Shown piece by piece: positions 36,055 to 46,804 of a stretch of DNA of 64,000 nt. The DNA comes from Megalobrama amblycephala (lineage: Eukaryota > Chordata > Actinopteri > Cypriniformes > Xenocyprididae). The notes below the pieces were generated by a model. That model saw nothing but the letters and a program-made list of their open reading frames with translations. It ran no database searches and had not been told where the DNA came from. How positions within the stretch are numbered: position 1 is the first letter of the stretch; every line of letters starts with the position of its first letter. The translations under genes and the position numbers were made by a program. Location: positions 6,313,796 to 6,377,795 of the forward strand of contig NC_063061.1 of assembly GCF_018812025.1 (NCBI RefSeq). The letters run 5' to 3'.

Positions 36055-37066
36055 GTGCGCCGGAGCACCCGTATTCAAACTCGGGAATCTCCTTGGTCCC
36101 AATGGCCCTCAGAGAAAATTGTCGCTATCTTGGAGGAGGCCGGTATCCTGGTCAGTAACGACCTTTCACATAATGATCCCATTCTCCTGGCTTCCAAAAC
36201 CCTAGGCAGCTCCGCTGTCCCAACCATGGATGATACTCCAGCCATTACGGCTCTACCCGCCCAACCCAAACCAGCAGGCAGGAAGCGGACCGCCAAATCT
36301 TCTCCACCAGTTCAAGCTAAAAGGCCCAAGTTTCCTGTGTCAACATCACCACCTTCGCCTAATAATGGAGCAGAAGGATTTAATGCCCGGCTTCTTAAAG
36401 CCATTCAAGGATTCACAGAAACTGTCAAAGGATTCAAAAGCAGGCTAGGAGCATTTGAGTCCGCATTCACTATGAATGCAGCTGGAAAATCCATGCCATC
36501 AACGTACTCTGCCATCTTACCCTTTCCCGGCATGGCTGATCTGTCAACGGAACCCTCCACATCCGCTGCTCCGGCCTTCATTCCACCCTCAGATCGAGCT
36601 TCACATCTAAACACCGCCACGTCAGCATCTACTCAGCATTTCAATCTCTCCACGGCTACTCCAGCACAAAATTTTGGTAGGCAAATTTTTCCTCCTGCTG
36701 CCGTCACCGTGTCTCTAAAAATGAGATTGGATATAATCTTAGGTAAGGATATTAATTTGGTTGCCTTATTGCTTCCATCGCCAGCAGTTGATCGGCAAAT
36801 GGCAAATGAAAACCTCAGATCTCAGAGTGCAACGCAACTTGTTGTTCAGCGAATTCATCATCGCTTTTGGGATATACAGAAATATTTTATGTCAAGTTTT
36901 CCCCAAACACAGGGGAGAATTAGATCTCTACCTGGCTATTCTGGCAGACTTTAATCAGAGATACGGAGGCACGCTGTTCTACGAATATCATAAATCTTTT
37001 GCAGCTAAATCTGCTTCTTTTATTACACTGTTCAATACTAGACTGGACTGGTCCGTGACTGACTGA
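36055..37066 (+). pseudogene. Gag-like ORF of the Ngaro-type element, frameshifted
   Basis: A frame with an N-terminal helical segment, a Pro/Ser/Lys-rich linker (KRTAKSSPPVQAKRPKF) and a middle domain is open from 36055 to 36954. A frameshift between about 36770 and 36900 moves the reading to the frame ending at 37066 (ILADFNQRYGGTLFYEYHKS). The 36055 codon is GTG; the first ATG in frame is at about 36226. Retroelement structural protein by position; sequence support is limited. Confidence 0.6.
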
Positions 37067-37079
37067 ACTTTTGGTTCGT

Positions 37080-37680
37080 CATTTCGGGGGGGTCAACGAG
37101 CCCTGGCTTGTGCTGTGTGCAGCTTGCATGGGCACTCAGTTGCTTTCTGCCCTAAAAGTCTCAAAACATGGGAGTCACCCATTGTCCATGGTGCTGATCC
37201 TGCACACGCCCCATTTGATGTAAAAGGCAGACCTATAATCGATCTTCATTGCAATCCTCGATGTAATCATTTTAATGAATCTGTATGTAATTATGGTAAG
37301 TGTAAGTTTTTGCATATTTGCAGCTTCTTCAGAGACCCGCACCCGAAATCTGTCTGCCCACCACACTTCAGACCAGCGTCCAGAGGAAGAGCGCCTCCTC
37401 GAAAAAAAATTCTAAAAGGTCACCCCTCTACTCCCATTAACATAGCTACACTCTCCAGCTACCATTCCTCTCACCCTAATTATACTTTTGTCGATTATTT
37501 AATCACTGGGCTCTCTCAAGGATTTCAGGTCGGAGTTTGTTCCCCTCTTTCCACCACTTATATAGCGTGAAATCTGCAGTCTGCTCTGGGTGAATCTGAC
37601 ATAGTCTCAAGTCTCCTAGACAAGGAGCTAAATAAAGGATTTATAATCATTCAGCTCATCTCTTTTTCCATGTATCAAGT
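37080..37680 (+). pseudogene. Cys/His-rich segment and start of reverse transcriptase
   Basis: Reading on from the gag-like frame: CAVCSLHGHSVAFC, then CNHFNESVCNYGKCKFLHIC (a C-x7-C-x5-C-x3-H type cluster). Next is the RT entry motif TPINIATLSSY..HPNYTFVDYLI.GLSQGF. A TGA at 37568-37570 breaks the frame, after which LQSALGESDIVSSLLDKEL and ATRKYSGKK are still readable. The palm domain with the catalytic aspartates is absent. Confidence 0.6.
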
Positions 37681-37739
37681 CAATTCCATCGGTGGAGCTA
37701 CACGCAAATATTCAGGGAAAAAGCATCTGAGCATCTCAA

Positions 37740-38015
37740 GCTGCACTTGAGTTATTTGCAGATGCAGCCCCTTCTATTGTTTTTTTTTTTGTTTTGTTTT
37801 GTTTTTAAGGGCAGTGGTTCGCAGAGAAATGGTTGCATGAGTTTAATTCTTTGTCTGCAAATTCTTTCTCAATGGCTCTTTATGAAATATACCCCATCGT
37901 TGTAGCTAGTGTCTACATCAGATCTGACAAGCAAATACTACTAAATGCTCAACAAGCTCTCTCAACCTACAATCAAGGTAGATCCTTTTTCGCTAGTACT
38001 ACTGGTGGTGGTTAA
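37740..38015 (+). pseudogene. RNase H remnant of the Ngaro-type element
   Basis: ALELFADAAPS is followed by a T-rich insertion, then WFAEKWLHEFNSL and SMALYEIYPIVVAS. This is the pattern of the RNase H domain in tyrosine-recombinase retroelements. It follows the RT start directly, showing a large internal deletion. Confidence 0.6.
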
Positions 38016-38129
38016 CTGCAGCCTATATGGCTTTTCACATGTTTGCTGTTCATGGCTTTCTTGTTTCAGCTCTACGTGCAGCCATTAACCCAGCCTAATT
38101 TACAGAAAGTAGCTTTTGATTTGTGAACC

Positions 38130-38630
38130 ATATTTATAATGTCCTATGGCTAATTGTAGCCCTTGTTTATAGATGCCTATCGCAGCATATGTTTTCACAT
38201 TGCCTTTATTAATATCAGCTTAGCCTATCATGGCTTATGAAAAATAGTTTTCACGATAGGCTACTTATCATATTAATGTTTCACGGCTAATCGTAGCTCT
38301 AGTTTATTTATGCCTATCATGACTTTACTTATCATGTTAATGTTTCATGGCCAATTGTGGCACTAGTTTATTTATGCCTATTTTGGCTTTACTTATCATG
38401 TTAATGTTTCATGGCTAATCGTGGCCCTAGTCTATTAATGCCTATCGTGGCTTTTGTCTTAACATCGTCTGCGATACCATGAACTCAGCCAATCGTGGCT
38501 TTACATGATTGCACACCATTGCCTAATATTCATGGCCAATCGCGGCTATCTTTCATCAACGCCTATCGTGGCTTTCTCGCTCATCACCATCTCCAATACC
38601 ATGAACTCAGCCTATTGTGGCTTCATTGGA
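38130..38630. repeat. 64-bp minisatellite in the 3' part of the Ngaro-type element
   Basis: Units of GCCTATCATGACTTTACTTA + TCATGTTAATGTTTCATGGC + CAATTGTGGC(A)CTAGTTTATTTAT repeat about six times with decay. All units share the GCCTAT..TGGCT and CATGGC.AAT.GTGGC words. Confidence 0.75.
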
Positions 38631-39179
38631 AGTCGCTCTGGTGACCGCATATAGGCTATCATAATATATTTTCATAATATATGTTCATGCAAAATTGCTT
38701 TTCGGTGATCTACTTTTGCGTTTTTACTTAAACATATCACTATACCATAATATGTAAATTTATAACACAAGAAGCTTTGTCTATATTGTCTTCCCTATTT
38801 GATTACTTTCCCACATACTATTTCAGGTAAGCACAGATTACATCTCATATTCCCCTTTTTTGTGGGGTAGGCTCCGCCCCTGCCTTCATCTTCAGGCAGG
38901 ACCTACCAGTTAACTTCAAGACCTGGACAAAGAACGGGGCCTACGCCAAAGAACTTTGAGACAGAGCTTGTTGACGGTTTATTTATTTATTTTGTCTGCA
39001 ATTTTACAAAATAAAAATCATACATACATGAATCCTCCCACTGAGTCTTTTTGTAGAAATGAAAGCGTATGCGTAAGTTCTACTAGAAAGACTTTAATGA
39101 AACGTTGTTAATTCATAATCTGGTGTAGCTGGTCATAGCGAAGTTCCCCTTCATCCTCCCCACCACCACCAAGTTGGTT

Positions 39180-39900
39180 CCTGTCTACTCATCCATCATA
39201 AAAGTTTTTTTTTTTTTAGTAGATTTAATAAGATTAAACTTTTAAGGAACCCTTTTTTGTTAGATAACTGCAGTATATACTGTTACGATCCTGTCTTTTT
39301 CTTCTTTACCTGGTGGTGGCAGTATAACATCCGAATGTGACATCACTGTTAAATGGATAATTTATGGGTGGAGAGTATACAGTATACAGTAGTACAGTTT
39401 AGCTGATCTGCCCAACGGTACTTCCTCTGGTGGAATGTGCTTCTTTGGGGAAGTCAATTGCTCCAACCTGTTTTCTTTTTTGTTGTTTATTATTTATCAA
39501 CATTTCTTGCCCATTGGATTATTATTTTCTCTTGTTTATTCAAATCCCTAGACATTGTGCTTTATTTCTGTAACAGGTAATTTCCTATTAAATAAATAAT
39601 CTTGCAAGGCAAACAATTCATTTGTATGTGTGGTCCTCTTTATGTGACAGTCGGGAACAAACTGGCCATGACAATACTAGATTTTTACAATTTATGAAGA
39701 AAAAATGTGTGATGTGAGTTTTCAGGGTGGTTGTTTACTGGCAGAAGTAGAAGCAGAAGTTTCTTTGATATTATGTTCTCGCTTGGTTCTCTCTTTTAAT
39801 ACAGGTTTTTATGATTTTTTATTTTTTTATTGCCCATGTCATTCATGTCTACCACTGGACAAATGTCAATCATTTATACTAGAGTAAGTACTATATATCA
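39180..39900. repeat. Locus repeat, copy A, block 3 (upstream flank of the receptor)
   Basis: It aligns with 54055-54345 in copy B: TAGTAGATTTAATAAGATTA, GATAACTGCA, TGTGATGTGAGTTTTCAGGG and TTGTTTACTGGCAGA. The copy is interrupted by the solo LTR at 39281-39673. Confidence 0.85.
39281..39673. mobile_element. Solo LTR (393 bp) with empty site in the paralogue
   Basis: It starts TGTTACGATCC and ends GGCCATGACA, with a 4-bp duplication ATAC (39277-39280 and 39674-39677). AATAAATAAT at about 39590 may be its poly(A) signal. The paralogous sequence at 54120-54140 runs through the site uninterrupted, confirming the limits. Confidence 0.85.
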
Positions 39901-39984
39901 CTTGCTATATATATGTGTATGTGTGTGGTCTTGTACATATGCAACATAAACCAAATGGATTAAAAATACTAAACTGTTTTTTTT

Positions 39985-40116
39985 TTTTTAAATTCATAAA
40001 ATGCCAAAGGTTTTCTGTGATGGATAGGTTTAGGGGTAGGGTTAGTGTAAGGGGATATAATATACAGTTTGTACAGTATGAAAACCATTACGTCTATGGA
40101 GAGTCCCTGTAAATGT
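39985..40116. repeat. Dispersed repeat (GGTTTAGGGGTAGGGTTAG)
   Basis: The segment GGTTTAGGGGTAGGGTTAGT with TATACAGTTTGTACAGTATG and CCATTACGTCTATGGA is familiar from cyprinid intergenic DNA. It directly borders the DIRS element. Confidence 0.45.
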
Positions 40117-40149
40117 CTTGGTTACGTATGTAACTCTCGTTCCCTGACG

Positions 40150-40330
40150 TCAGAAGTGAACCGATGAATTGGGATATCGCAAGAGAGCCCTATCACCTTT
40201 GAGTGTAAACTAAACGAACCAACAGACATTGGCATGTGAGATTTGCGTCCCCACTAGCGGGTAAAAATGCGGAAGCGGGTGCACTCTCACTCTGTTTTTC
40301 GCTGAGGAGACAAGCATGCAATCCGCACTC
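40150..40330. repeat. DIRS inverted terminal repeat, left
   Basis: It matches 50440-50625 in inverted orientation over about 180 bp (about 75-80 percent by eye), including GGGATATCGCAAGAGAGC and GAAGCGGGT.CACTC.CACTC. Confidence 0.75.
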
Positions 40331-40463
40331 AGTGGAGACACAGGAACTGTGGTGACGGGACATACATCTTCAGGGAACGAGGGTTACATACGTAACCGAG
40401 ACGTTCCCTTTCAGTCGGTCAGAAGTGAACTGACGAATTGGGATCCCTAATAACACGCCACAG

Positions 40464-42264
40464 TTACTGACCCCTTCCAGCGCCCAGTGTAAGCTTCAGC
40501 AACCCGGCACACCTGAGGGCGGAGAAGGGAGCAAGCTTACACTGAGAGAGTTTACTGCTGCTCCGCATGACCTGTTCAGCAAGACTTAGATAATACTGGG
40601 AAGTTTCGAAAGGTCTGGACGCGGGTGCCATAGGGTACCCCGTCTCTGAGTCAGAAGATCCTTCCTCAGAGGAATGGGCCAAGGAGGTGCTGTCGCAAGG
40701 AGCATCACTTCTGGAAACCAGGTCTGAGTGGGCCAATAGGGCGGCACTAACAAGACCTGCTCCTCGTCCTCCCTGACTTTGCACAGCAGCTGTGCGAGCA
40801 GGCTCACTGGGGGAAACATATACTTGCAAAGTTCCTGGGGCGTCCATGCCGAGAGTGCCCTTGGTCAGGGAGTAAAACAACTGCCAATGGGCTGTGTCCA
40901 GAGAGGCAAACAGGTCTACCTGTGTGGCCCCGAAATGCTGCCAAATCCGCTGGACCACCTGGGAATGGAATCTCCATTCTCCCGGAAACGGAGGCTGCCA
41001 TGAGAGCTCGTCGGCTACACGGTTGAGCATGCCTAGGATGTGAATGGCACAAAGCACCTCAGATGCTTCTGACTTCACAAGAGGAGATGGCGGGCGAGTT
41101 GCGACCTGCGACGGGAGTGTAGACCACCCTGGTGGTTGATGTACGCAACTGTCACAGTGTTGTCCATACGGACCAGCACGTGCTTGCCTAGTAGCAACTG
41201 TTTAAAGTGGCCCAGTGCAAGGCGCACTCCTAGAAACTCGAGGCAATTGATATGCCACTGAAGTTGAGGCCCCATCCACAGACCCGAAACTGCATGCCCG
41301 TTGTACGTGGCTCCACACCCGGTGGTGGAGGCATCTAGGAGACCACAGCATGCCTGGAACACCTATTCCAGGGGAACTCCTGCCTGCAGGAACGAGGGGT
41401 CTGACTACTGGGTGAGGGTACAACGGCAGCTCGGTGTGATGGCCACACAGAACGTGCCACGTTGCCACGCCCATCTCAGGACTCAGCCGTGAAACCAGTG
41501 CTGAAGCGGCCTCATATGAAGCAATCCGAGTGGCGTGACTGCAGATGCCATATGTCCCAGGAGCCTCTGAAATAATTTCAGTGGGGCCGCCTTCCTGCTC
41601 TTGAGCAAACTCAGGCAGTTCAACACTGTTTGGTTGAGTCCAGTTCCATACCGAGATAAGAGATCCTCTGCTCAGGGGCGAGTTTGCTCTTGTCCCAGTT
41701 GATCCGAAGACCCAACTGGCTGAGGTAAGCTAACACCAGTTCCCTGTGTTCATACAGTTGTTCTCGCGAGTGAGCTAGAATGAGCCAGTCATCGAGATAA
41801 TTGAGAATACAAACACCCTGTTCCTTGAGCGGAACAATGGCCGCCTCCACAACCCGAAGGGTAGGACTTTGTACTGATATGCCCAAGCCTCGAACGCAAA
41901 CCATAGAAAGGGTCTGTGTCGAGGTAGAATCGAGACATGAAAGTACACCTCGCTGCAAATCTTGGGAATGGATGCATTCAAAAATGCATCTCTGCATCAG
42001 CATCTTGAATGGCAGCCTGTGAAGGGACCGATTCAGGACACGCAGATCCAAGATTGGCCGTAACCCACCACCTTTCTTGGGTACAATGAAGAAGGGGCTG
42101 TAGAACCCTGACTTCATGTCAGCTGGGGGGACCGGCTCTATTGCATCCTTCGCTAGGAGGACAGCAATCTCTGCCCGAAGCACAGGGGCATCGTTCACAG
42201 AAACACGAGTGTAGTAGATGAAGGGGCTGTGTCCGGCAGTGGGGTGAGGGCAGCAGCAGGCCAT
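40464..42264 (-). pseudogene. DIRS reverse transcriptase / RNase H, degraded
   Basis: Minus-strand reading from 42264: KSGFYSPFFIVPKKGGGLRP and LDLRVLNRSLHRLPFKM are RT motifs. A shifted patch (41775-41981 in another frame: FHVSILPRHRPFL, AYQYKVLPFGL) is followed by a return to the first frame with LNYLDDWLILA (catalytic YLDD). RNase H follows at 41362-41075 (DASTTGCGATYNGH, VRMDNTVTVAYINHQGG) and 41060-40590 (LNRVADELSWQ, QVDLFASLDTAHWQLFYSL). Multiple frameshifts and stops make it non-functional. The part after WHPRPDL is cut short, and the recombinase domain is missing. Confidence 0.85.
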
Positions 42265-42985
42265 CAGGGCAGGATGTGCTTTATCACCTCCGTCTGCTTC
42301 TGTGCGGCCAAGAACTGCTGGGCAAAGCTCTTGACAGCTTCGCCGAACATGACAAACTGCGACACGGGGGAGTCCAGGAACTGATATTTATCGGTCTCCC
42401 TCATGTCGGCCAGGTTCAGCCAGAGATGGCGCTGCTGGACCACTAAGGTGGCCATTGCCTGACCAACAGAGCGTGCTGTCACCTTTGTCGCTCAGAGAGC
42501 GACAAAGATGGCAGTGCGCAGCTCCCCCAGAAGCTGTTGGTCAAGACCACCCTGGGGCACCTCCATGAGTGCTTTGGCCTGGTAGACCTGCAGCACCACC
42601 GCCCTCCTGGAGTGAACCAGAAAAAAACTGTGGAATGAGGCATAGGGGAGGGGACCCCTGCACCCTGAGAACCAAGGAACGTGAGTTTAGATCTCAACAC
42701 CACGATTTTCATGTTCCCACAATGAGAACATGAACTATCCACAAAAGCTGCCTCAGCATGCTGAACGCCCAGATATGTGACACAGCGATTGTGACCATCA
42801 GCAGGGGCCAAGGAACAACCACATCCAGTAACGCACCGAATGACATCTTGAAAAAGACGCAGTGTCTGTCCGTGAAGCTCTTTTAGAAGGGGGAAAAAAA
42901 ACTCACACTTTGTATTGTGCTGAAGCACACAGGGGATCAGCCATGCTGCGATTGTAGGTTTACACTGGTCGCCTACAATCAGCAC
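42264..42985 (-). pseudogene. DIRS gag-like ORF, degraded
   Basis: Minus-strand 42985-42479 contains a Cys/His cluster of the type found in DIRS ORF1 (DGHNRCVTYLGVQHAEAAF, SCSHCGNM). It continues in a second frame at 42482-42264 (LADMRETDKYQFLDSPVSQF, FGEAVKSFAQQF). The frame change and divergent linker indicate decay. Confidence 0.7.
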
Positions 42986-43384
42986 ACACAGAGATTACAG
43001 GCCCAAACCGCAGACCTGACCAGCAAAAATCAAAAGCTTGCTGTGAAAACAGCAGTTGAGAGCTGTGTATAAGCTTGTGGCCACCGCTGTGCCATTTCAC
43101 CAACATTCTCCAAAAAAAAGGCTCCCAAAGACTCGACTTTACACTGTAAAGGGCTGTACACACCGGGACGAATATCGCACACGTTTATCGCCAGCGTTTT
43201 TCGAGACATTTTTTGTGTTCATACCCAAACGATTTTCACTGACAATGCGCAGAGTGGACGTGCAAATTCACTCCCTGACAGTATGTGGCGCTTGTGCTTA
43301 ACGGTAGTGCACATAAACATATTTATGATATTAATAAAAAGTTAAAGAAGATAAAAATGCAGATATAAAATGGAACACCATACT

Positions 43385-43698
43385 AATACTGTGTTTGACC
43401 CCCTTTCGCCTTCAGAACTGCCTTAATTCTACGTGGCATTGATTCAACAAGGTGCTGAAAGCATTCTTTAGAAATGTTGGCCTATATTGATAGGATAGCA
43501 TCTTGCAGTTGATGGAGATTTGTGGGATGCACATCCAGGGCACAAAGCTCCCGTTCCACCACATCCCAAAGATTCTCAATTGGGTTGAGATCTGGTCACT
43601 GTGGGGGCCATTTTAGTACAGTGAACTCATTGTCATGTTCAAGAAACCAATTTGAAATGATTCAAGCTTTGTGACATGGTGCATTATCCTGCTGGAAG
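43385..43698 (-). pseudogene. Tc1-like transposase, C-terminal part, with stops
   Basis: It reads FQQDNAPCHKA-stop, then NWFLEHDNEF and KWPPQ-stop-PDLNPIENLWDVVE, a further stop near AILSI, and the end VESMPRRIKAVLKAKGGQTQY. The second aspartate and the glutamate of the DDE triad are still visible. Three in-frame stop codons show it was already dead or decayed after insertion. It is the continuation of the frame at 48894-49623. Confidence 0.9.
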
Positions 43699-44183
43699 TG
43701 TCACGGTTCATGAATCCGCTGTCTCATTCTGGTGTCTGTGTGTTCTGTAGTGTGTCACCTGATTGTTTGTGTGGGCGTCGCCGCTGATTATCTGATCAGC
43801 GGCAGCTGGTTGCAATTACACCTGCCTATATAACGCCTTGTCTTTCGTCTCTTGTTTGTCAGATCGTTGTTTGGAGTCCTGGTGTTGTTGTCTCGTGTTT
43901 GCTTGTGTTGTTTGTTCCTTGGACTGGATTTCTCGTCGTTGTTTCCTGTTCCCTGTTTCCTCGTTTGGATTGTTCTCTGGATTTCACCCACGGATTACAC
44001 AGCACTGTTTCACGGACGCACTTCACCAGTCACCATTCATCTGGACTCTCATCGCCCATCGAGGTCCCTGCGTCACCACTCTCCTGCTGTGTTCGTTGTG
44101 TTATCTGTGACTGACCATCTGTGTGTGAAGCTCTTAATAAAAGAGATTAACTTGCTATTGCATCCGTCATTATTTACGTGACA
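43699..44183 (+). repeat. Chromovirus 5' LTR
   Basis: TGTCACGG...ACGTGACA. TATATAA is at 43827-43833; the predicted transcript start region begins GTCAGATCGTT at 43858, 31 nt downstream of the TATA start. AATAAA is at 44136-44141. Confidence 0.95.
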
Positions 44184-44184
44184 G

Positions 44185-44195
44185 AACGATCTGAC
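44185..44195 (+). promoter_or_regulatory. Self-primer binding site of the chromovirus
   Basis: AACGATCTGAC, one base after the LTR, is the exact reverse complement of GTCAGATCGTT at 43858-43868 in the LTR. In Tf1 and sushi-type elements the 5' end of the transcript folds onto such a site and primes minus-strand synthesis instead of a tRNA. I see no tRNA-like TGG start here. Confidence 0.75.
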
Positions 44196-44200
44196 CAACT

Positions 44201-45148
44201 ATGGATGCAGCAAGCTCAGCAGCTTTGAAGGAGTTCATCAACCACAGCATTTCTCGCATGGACCAACAGCAGGAGAGTATCTCTTCCACCGGACGCGCTG
44301 TTCAAGCGCTGGTGACGCAGGTGTCTGAGCTCTCCCAGCAACTTCAACAGCTTCGAGCTCCCACTGCGCCACCCCCACCGCCGATTCCCCCAACGCCGCT
44401 GGAGCGGTGGGATCAGCCAGAACCACGCCTTCCTGTTCCTCAGACTTATGCCGGTGAGCCGAACTTTTGTAGAGCGTTCTTGAACAAGTGTTCCTTTCAT
44501 TTCTCGTTGCAGCCACGCACCTTCGAGAGGGAGGAATCCAAGGTGGCTTTTGTGATCACGCTCCTGACAGGGAAGGCAGCATTGTGGGGAACGGCGGTGT
44601 GGGAGAACCAGGATCCATGCTGCGCCTCGTTCCAGGCACTCGCCGCCGAGATGAGGAGAGTGTTCGACCGTGCGGTGGCTGGCAAGGACGCTGCCCGACA
44701 ACTCACCGAACTCAAGCAGGGTAACCGCACGGTCGCAGAATATTCCATCGAGTTTCGCACTCTCGCGGCGGAGTGCCGCTGGAACGAGGAGGCGCAGTGG
44801 GATGTGTTCCTGCATGGGTTGGCCGACCGTGTCCATCGAGAAATCTATGTCTTGGATCTTCCTCAGACACTCAACGCACTCATCGATCTCGCGCTGCGAG
44901 TGGATGCTCGACTTCAGAGGCTGGAACGTCTAGAATCTGCTAACGCTAAGCCTCATGGAGCGGAGGGCCGGTTGGCCAATACAGCGGACACGGTCGGCTC
45001 CTCTTTAGATCCCGAACCCATGCAGGTAGGGAGAGCTCGGCTTTCCCGGGAGGAGAGAGAAAGGCGGAGATCCCAAGGCTTATGCCTCTACTGCAGAGCA
45101 TCAGGTCACTTACTCAGGTCTTGCCCAGTAAAAGATCAAGCCCGGTAG
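44201..45148 (+). CDS. Chromovirus Gag
   Basis: A 315-residue capsid/nucleocapsid protein of cytoplasmic virus-like particles. It starts at ATG 44201, just after the primer-binding site. It has an N-terminal coiled segment, a Pro-rich stretch (about 50-65), and a retrotransposon gag domain with the conserved W and [13 protein letters not shown] motif (about 100-235). A single zinc knuckle near the C-terminus reads [14 protein letters not shown] (C-x2-C-x4-H-x4-C). It ends at TAG 45146-45148, overlapping the pol frame, which lies in the -1 frame. Confidence 0.92.
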   Translation: MDAASSAALKEFINHSISRMDQQQESISSTGRAVQALVTQVSELSQQLQQLRAPTAPPPPPIPPTPLERWDQPEPRLPVPQTYAGEPNFCRAFLNKCSFHFSLQPRTFEREESKVAFVITLLTGKAALWGTAVWENQDPCCASFQALAAEMRRVFDRAVAGKDAARQLTELKQGNRTVAEYSIEFRTLAAECRWNEEAQWDVFLHGLADRVHREIYVLDLPQTLNALIDLALRVDARLQRLERLESANAKPHGAEGRLANTADTVGSSLDPEPMQVGRARLSREERERRRSQGLCLYCRASGHLLRSCPVKDQAR

Positions 45149-46804
45149 TAAATCTGAGGCTACTATCGGGTGGGATCTCCGCCGAGAAGTCCTCACCATC
45201 CACCCTCCTCCCGGTAAGACTGAGATGGGCGACTCACAACATCACCTGTCAGGCACTCATCGACTCCGGGGCTGAGGGGAACTTCATGGACACCAACTTT
45301 GCACAACTTAACAGTTTACCCATCATCCCACTCACCCGCCTGATCACTGTCGACGCACTCAATGGACAACGACTTCCCAGCATCTCTCACTCTACGGACT
45401 ACGTTACTCTCATCTCCTCTGGCAATCACAATGAAGACATTCAGTTTCTCCTCATGGACTCACCTCAGGCACCTGTCGTTCTCGGACACCCCTGGCTCAC
45501 CAAACACAACCCTCGGATTTACTGGCAGCAGCACACCATCACCGAGTGGAGCACTCTTTGTCACAGGTCTTGTCTGTTGTCTGCTTGTCCCACTGTGTCT
45601 GTTTCTGTGTTACAGGAGGAGGCGGTGGATTTGTCTAACGTGCCCGCAGAGTATCAAGACCTGAGGGAAGTGTTCAGTAAGTCCCGGGCTGCTTCTCTCC
45701 CTCCACATCGTCCCTATGACTGTGCCATAGATTTAGTACCCGGTAAGTCTCCGCCTAAAGGCAAACTATACTCTCTGTCTGCTCCCGAGAGGGAGGCCAT
45801 GGAGAAATATATTTCTGATTCTCTTGCAGCGAAATTCATCCGCCCTTCCTCTTCTCCAGCGGGGGCGGGGTTCTTTTTTGTGGGGAAGAAGGATGGGTCT
45901 CTGCGACCTTGCATTGATTACCGAGGGCTGAACAACATCACGGTAAAGAATACTTATCCTTTGCCGTTGATGTCTTCAGCCTTTGAGAGGTTGCAGGGAG
46001 CATCCGTTTTCACTAAATTGGACTTAAGGAACGCTTATCATTTGGTTCGCATCAGGAAGGGGGATGAATGGAAGACCGCGTTTAACACCCCTAGAGGACA
46101 CTTTGAATACTTGGTCATGCCCTTCGGGCTGTCCAACAGTCCAGCGGTCTTCCAGGCACTCGTCAATGACATGTTGAGAGACATGGTCGATCAGTTCATT
46201 TATGTCTACCTGGATGACATATTGATATTTTCCTCGTCTCTCCAGGAACATGTTCAACACGTCAGACGAGTGCTTCAGCGTCTGTTAGAGAATGGGCTTT
46301 TTGTCAAGGCGGAGAAATGCGAGTTTCATGCACAGTCTGTTTCTTTTCTAGGGTACATCGTCTCGTCTGAGGGAGTTCGCATGGATCCTGACAAGGTTAA
46401 GGCTGTGGTGGATTGGCCAAGTCCAGATTCCCGTAAGGCCCTACAGAGGTTTCTGGGATTCGCCAATTTTTACCGGCGTTTTATTCGCAATTTCAGCCAA
46501 CTAGCCGTGCCTCTGACTGCCTTGACCTCCCCCAGAACGACCTTCAGGTGGTCAGATGCAGCGGAAGCTGCATTTGCCAAACTGAAGAGTCGCTTCGTTT
46601 CGGCTCCCATTCTCATTGCCCCTGATCCTTTGCGTCAGTTCGTGGTGGAGGTCGACACGTCAGAGGTGGGGGTAGGTGCAGTACTATCCCAGCGTTCTCC
46701 CACGGACGATAAGATGCATCCTTGCGCGTATTTTTCCCATCGTTTATCTCCAGCCGAACGCAACTATGACATTGGTAATAGAGAGTTGTTGGCAGTCAAA
46801 TTAG
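45082..46804 (+). pseudogene. Chromovirus Pol, first part: protease, RT, proximal RNase H
   Basis: The -1 frame relative to gag. The aspartic protease has the DSGAEGNF motif (residues 61-68 of the open frame). The reverse transcriptase has [24 protein letters not shown] and the catalytic YLDD (residues 376-379). RNase H starts [15 protein letters not shown] (about 522). The frame is sound to about 46803, where NRELLAVKL is followed by an out-of-frame junction. About ten codons of the RNase H are missing (I estimate 29 bp), and the reading continues in another frame from 46805. Translation in the original frame stops at 46842. No canonical -1 slippery heptamer is obvious in the gag-pol overlap. 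Confidence 0.88.

Larger units (their letters stand above)
35809..39136 (+). mobile_element. Ngaro/DIRS-type tyrosine-recombinase retroelement, internally deleted
   Basis: Direct terminal repeats lie at about 35809-35890 and 39061-39136 (GTAAGTTCTAC.AGAAA, then TTAATTCATAATCTGGTGTAG). Between them, in order, are a gag-like ORF, a Cys/His-rich segment, the beginning of a reverse transcriptase and a piece of RNase H. The RT core and any tyrosine recombinase are missing. It ends with a 64-bp minisatellite and a 3' tail. It is therefore a defective derivative. The Ngaro assignment comes from the ORF layout and domain wording and is moderately sure. Confidence 0.7.

Noticed and set aside
43838..44181. 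Overlapping 70-110 codon frames in the chromovirus LTR (repeated at 48550-48891)
   Set aside because: They lie wholly inside the LTRs and occur in both copies. LTRs of this group do not encode proteins.
44216..44836. 206-codon minus-strand frame opposite gag
   Set aside because: Antisense shadow of Gag; the gag domain and zinc knuckle are on the + strand.
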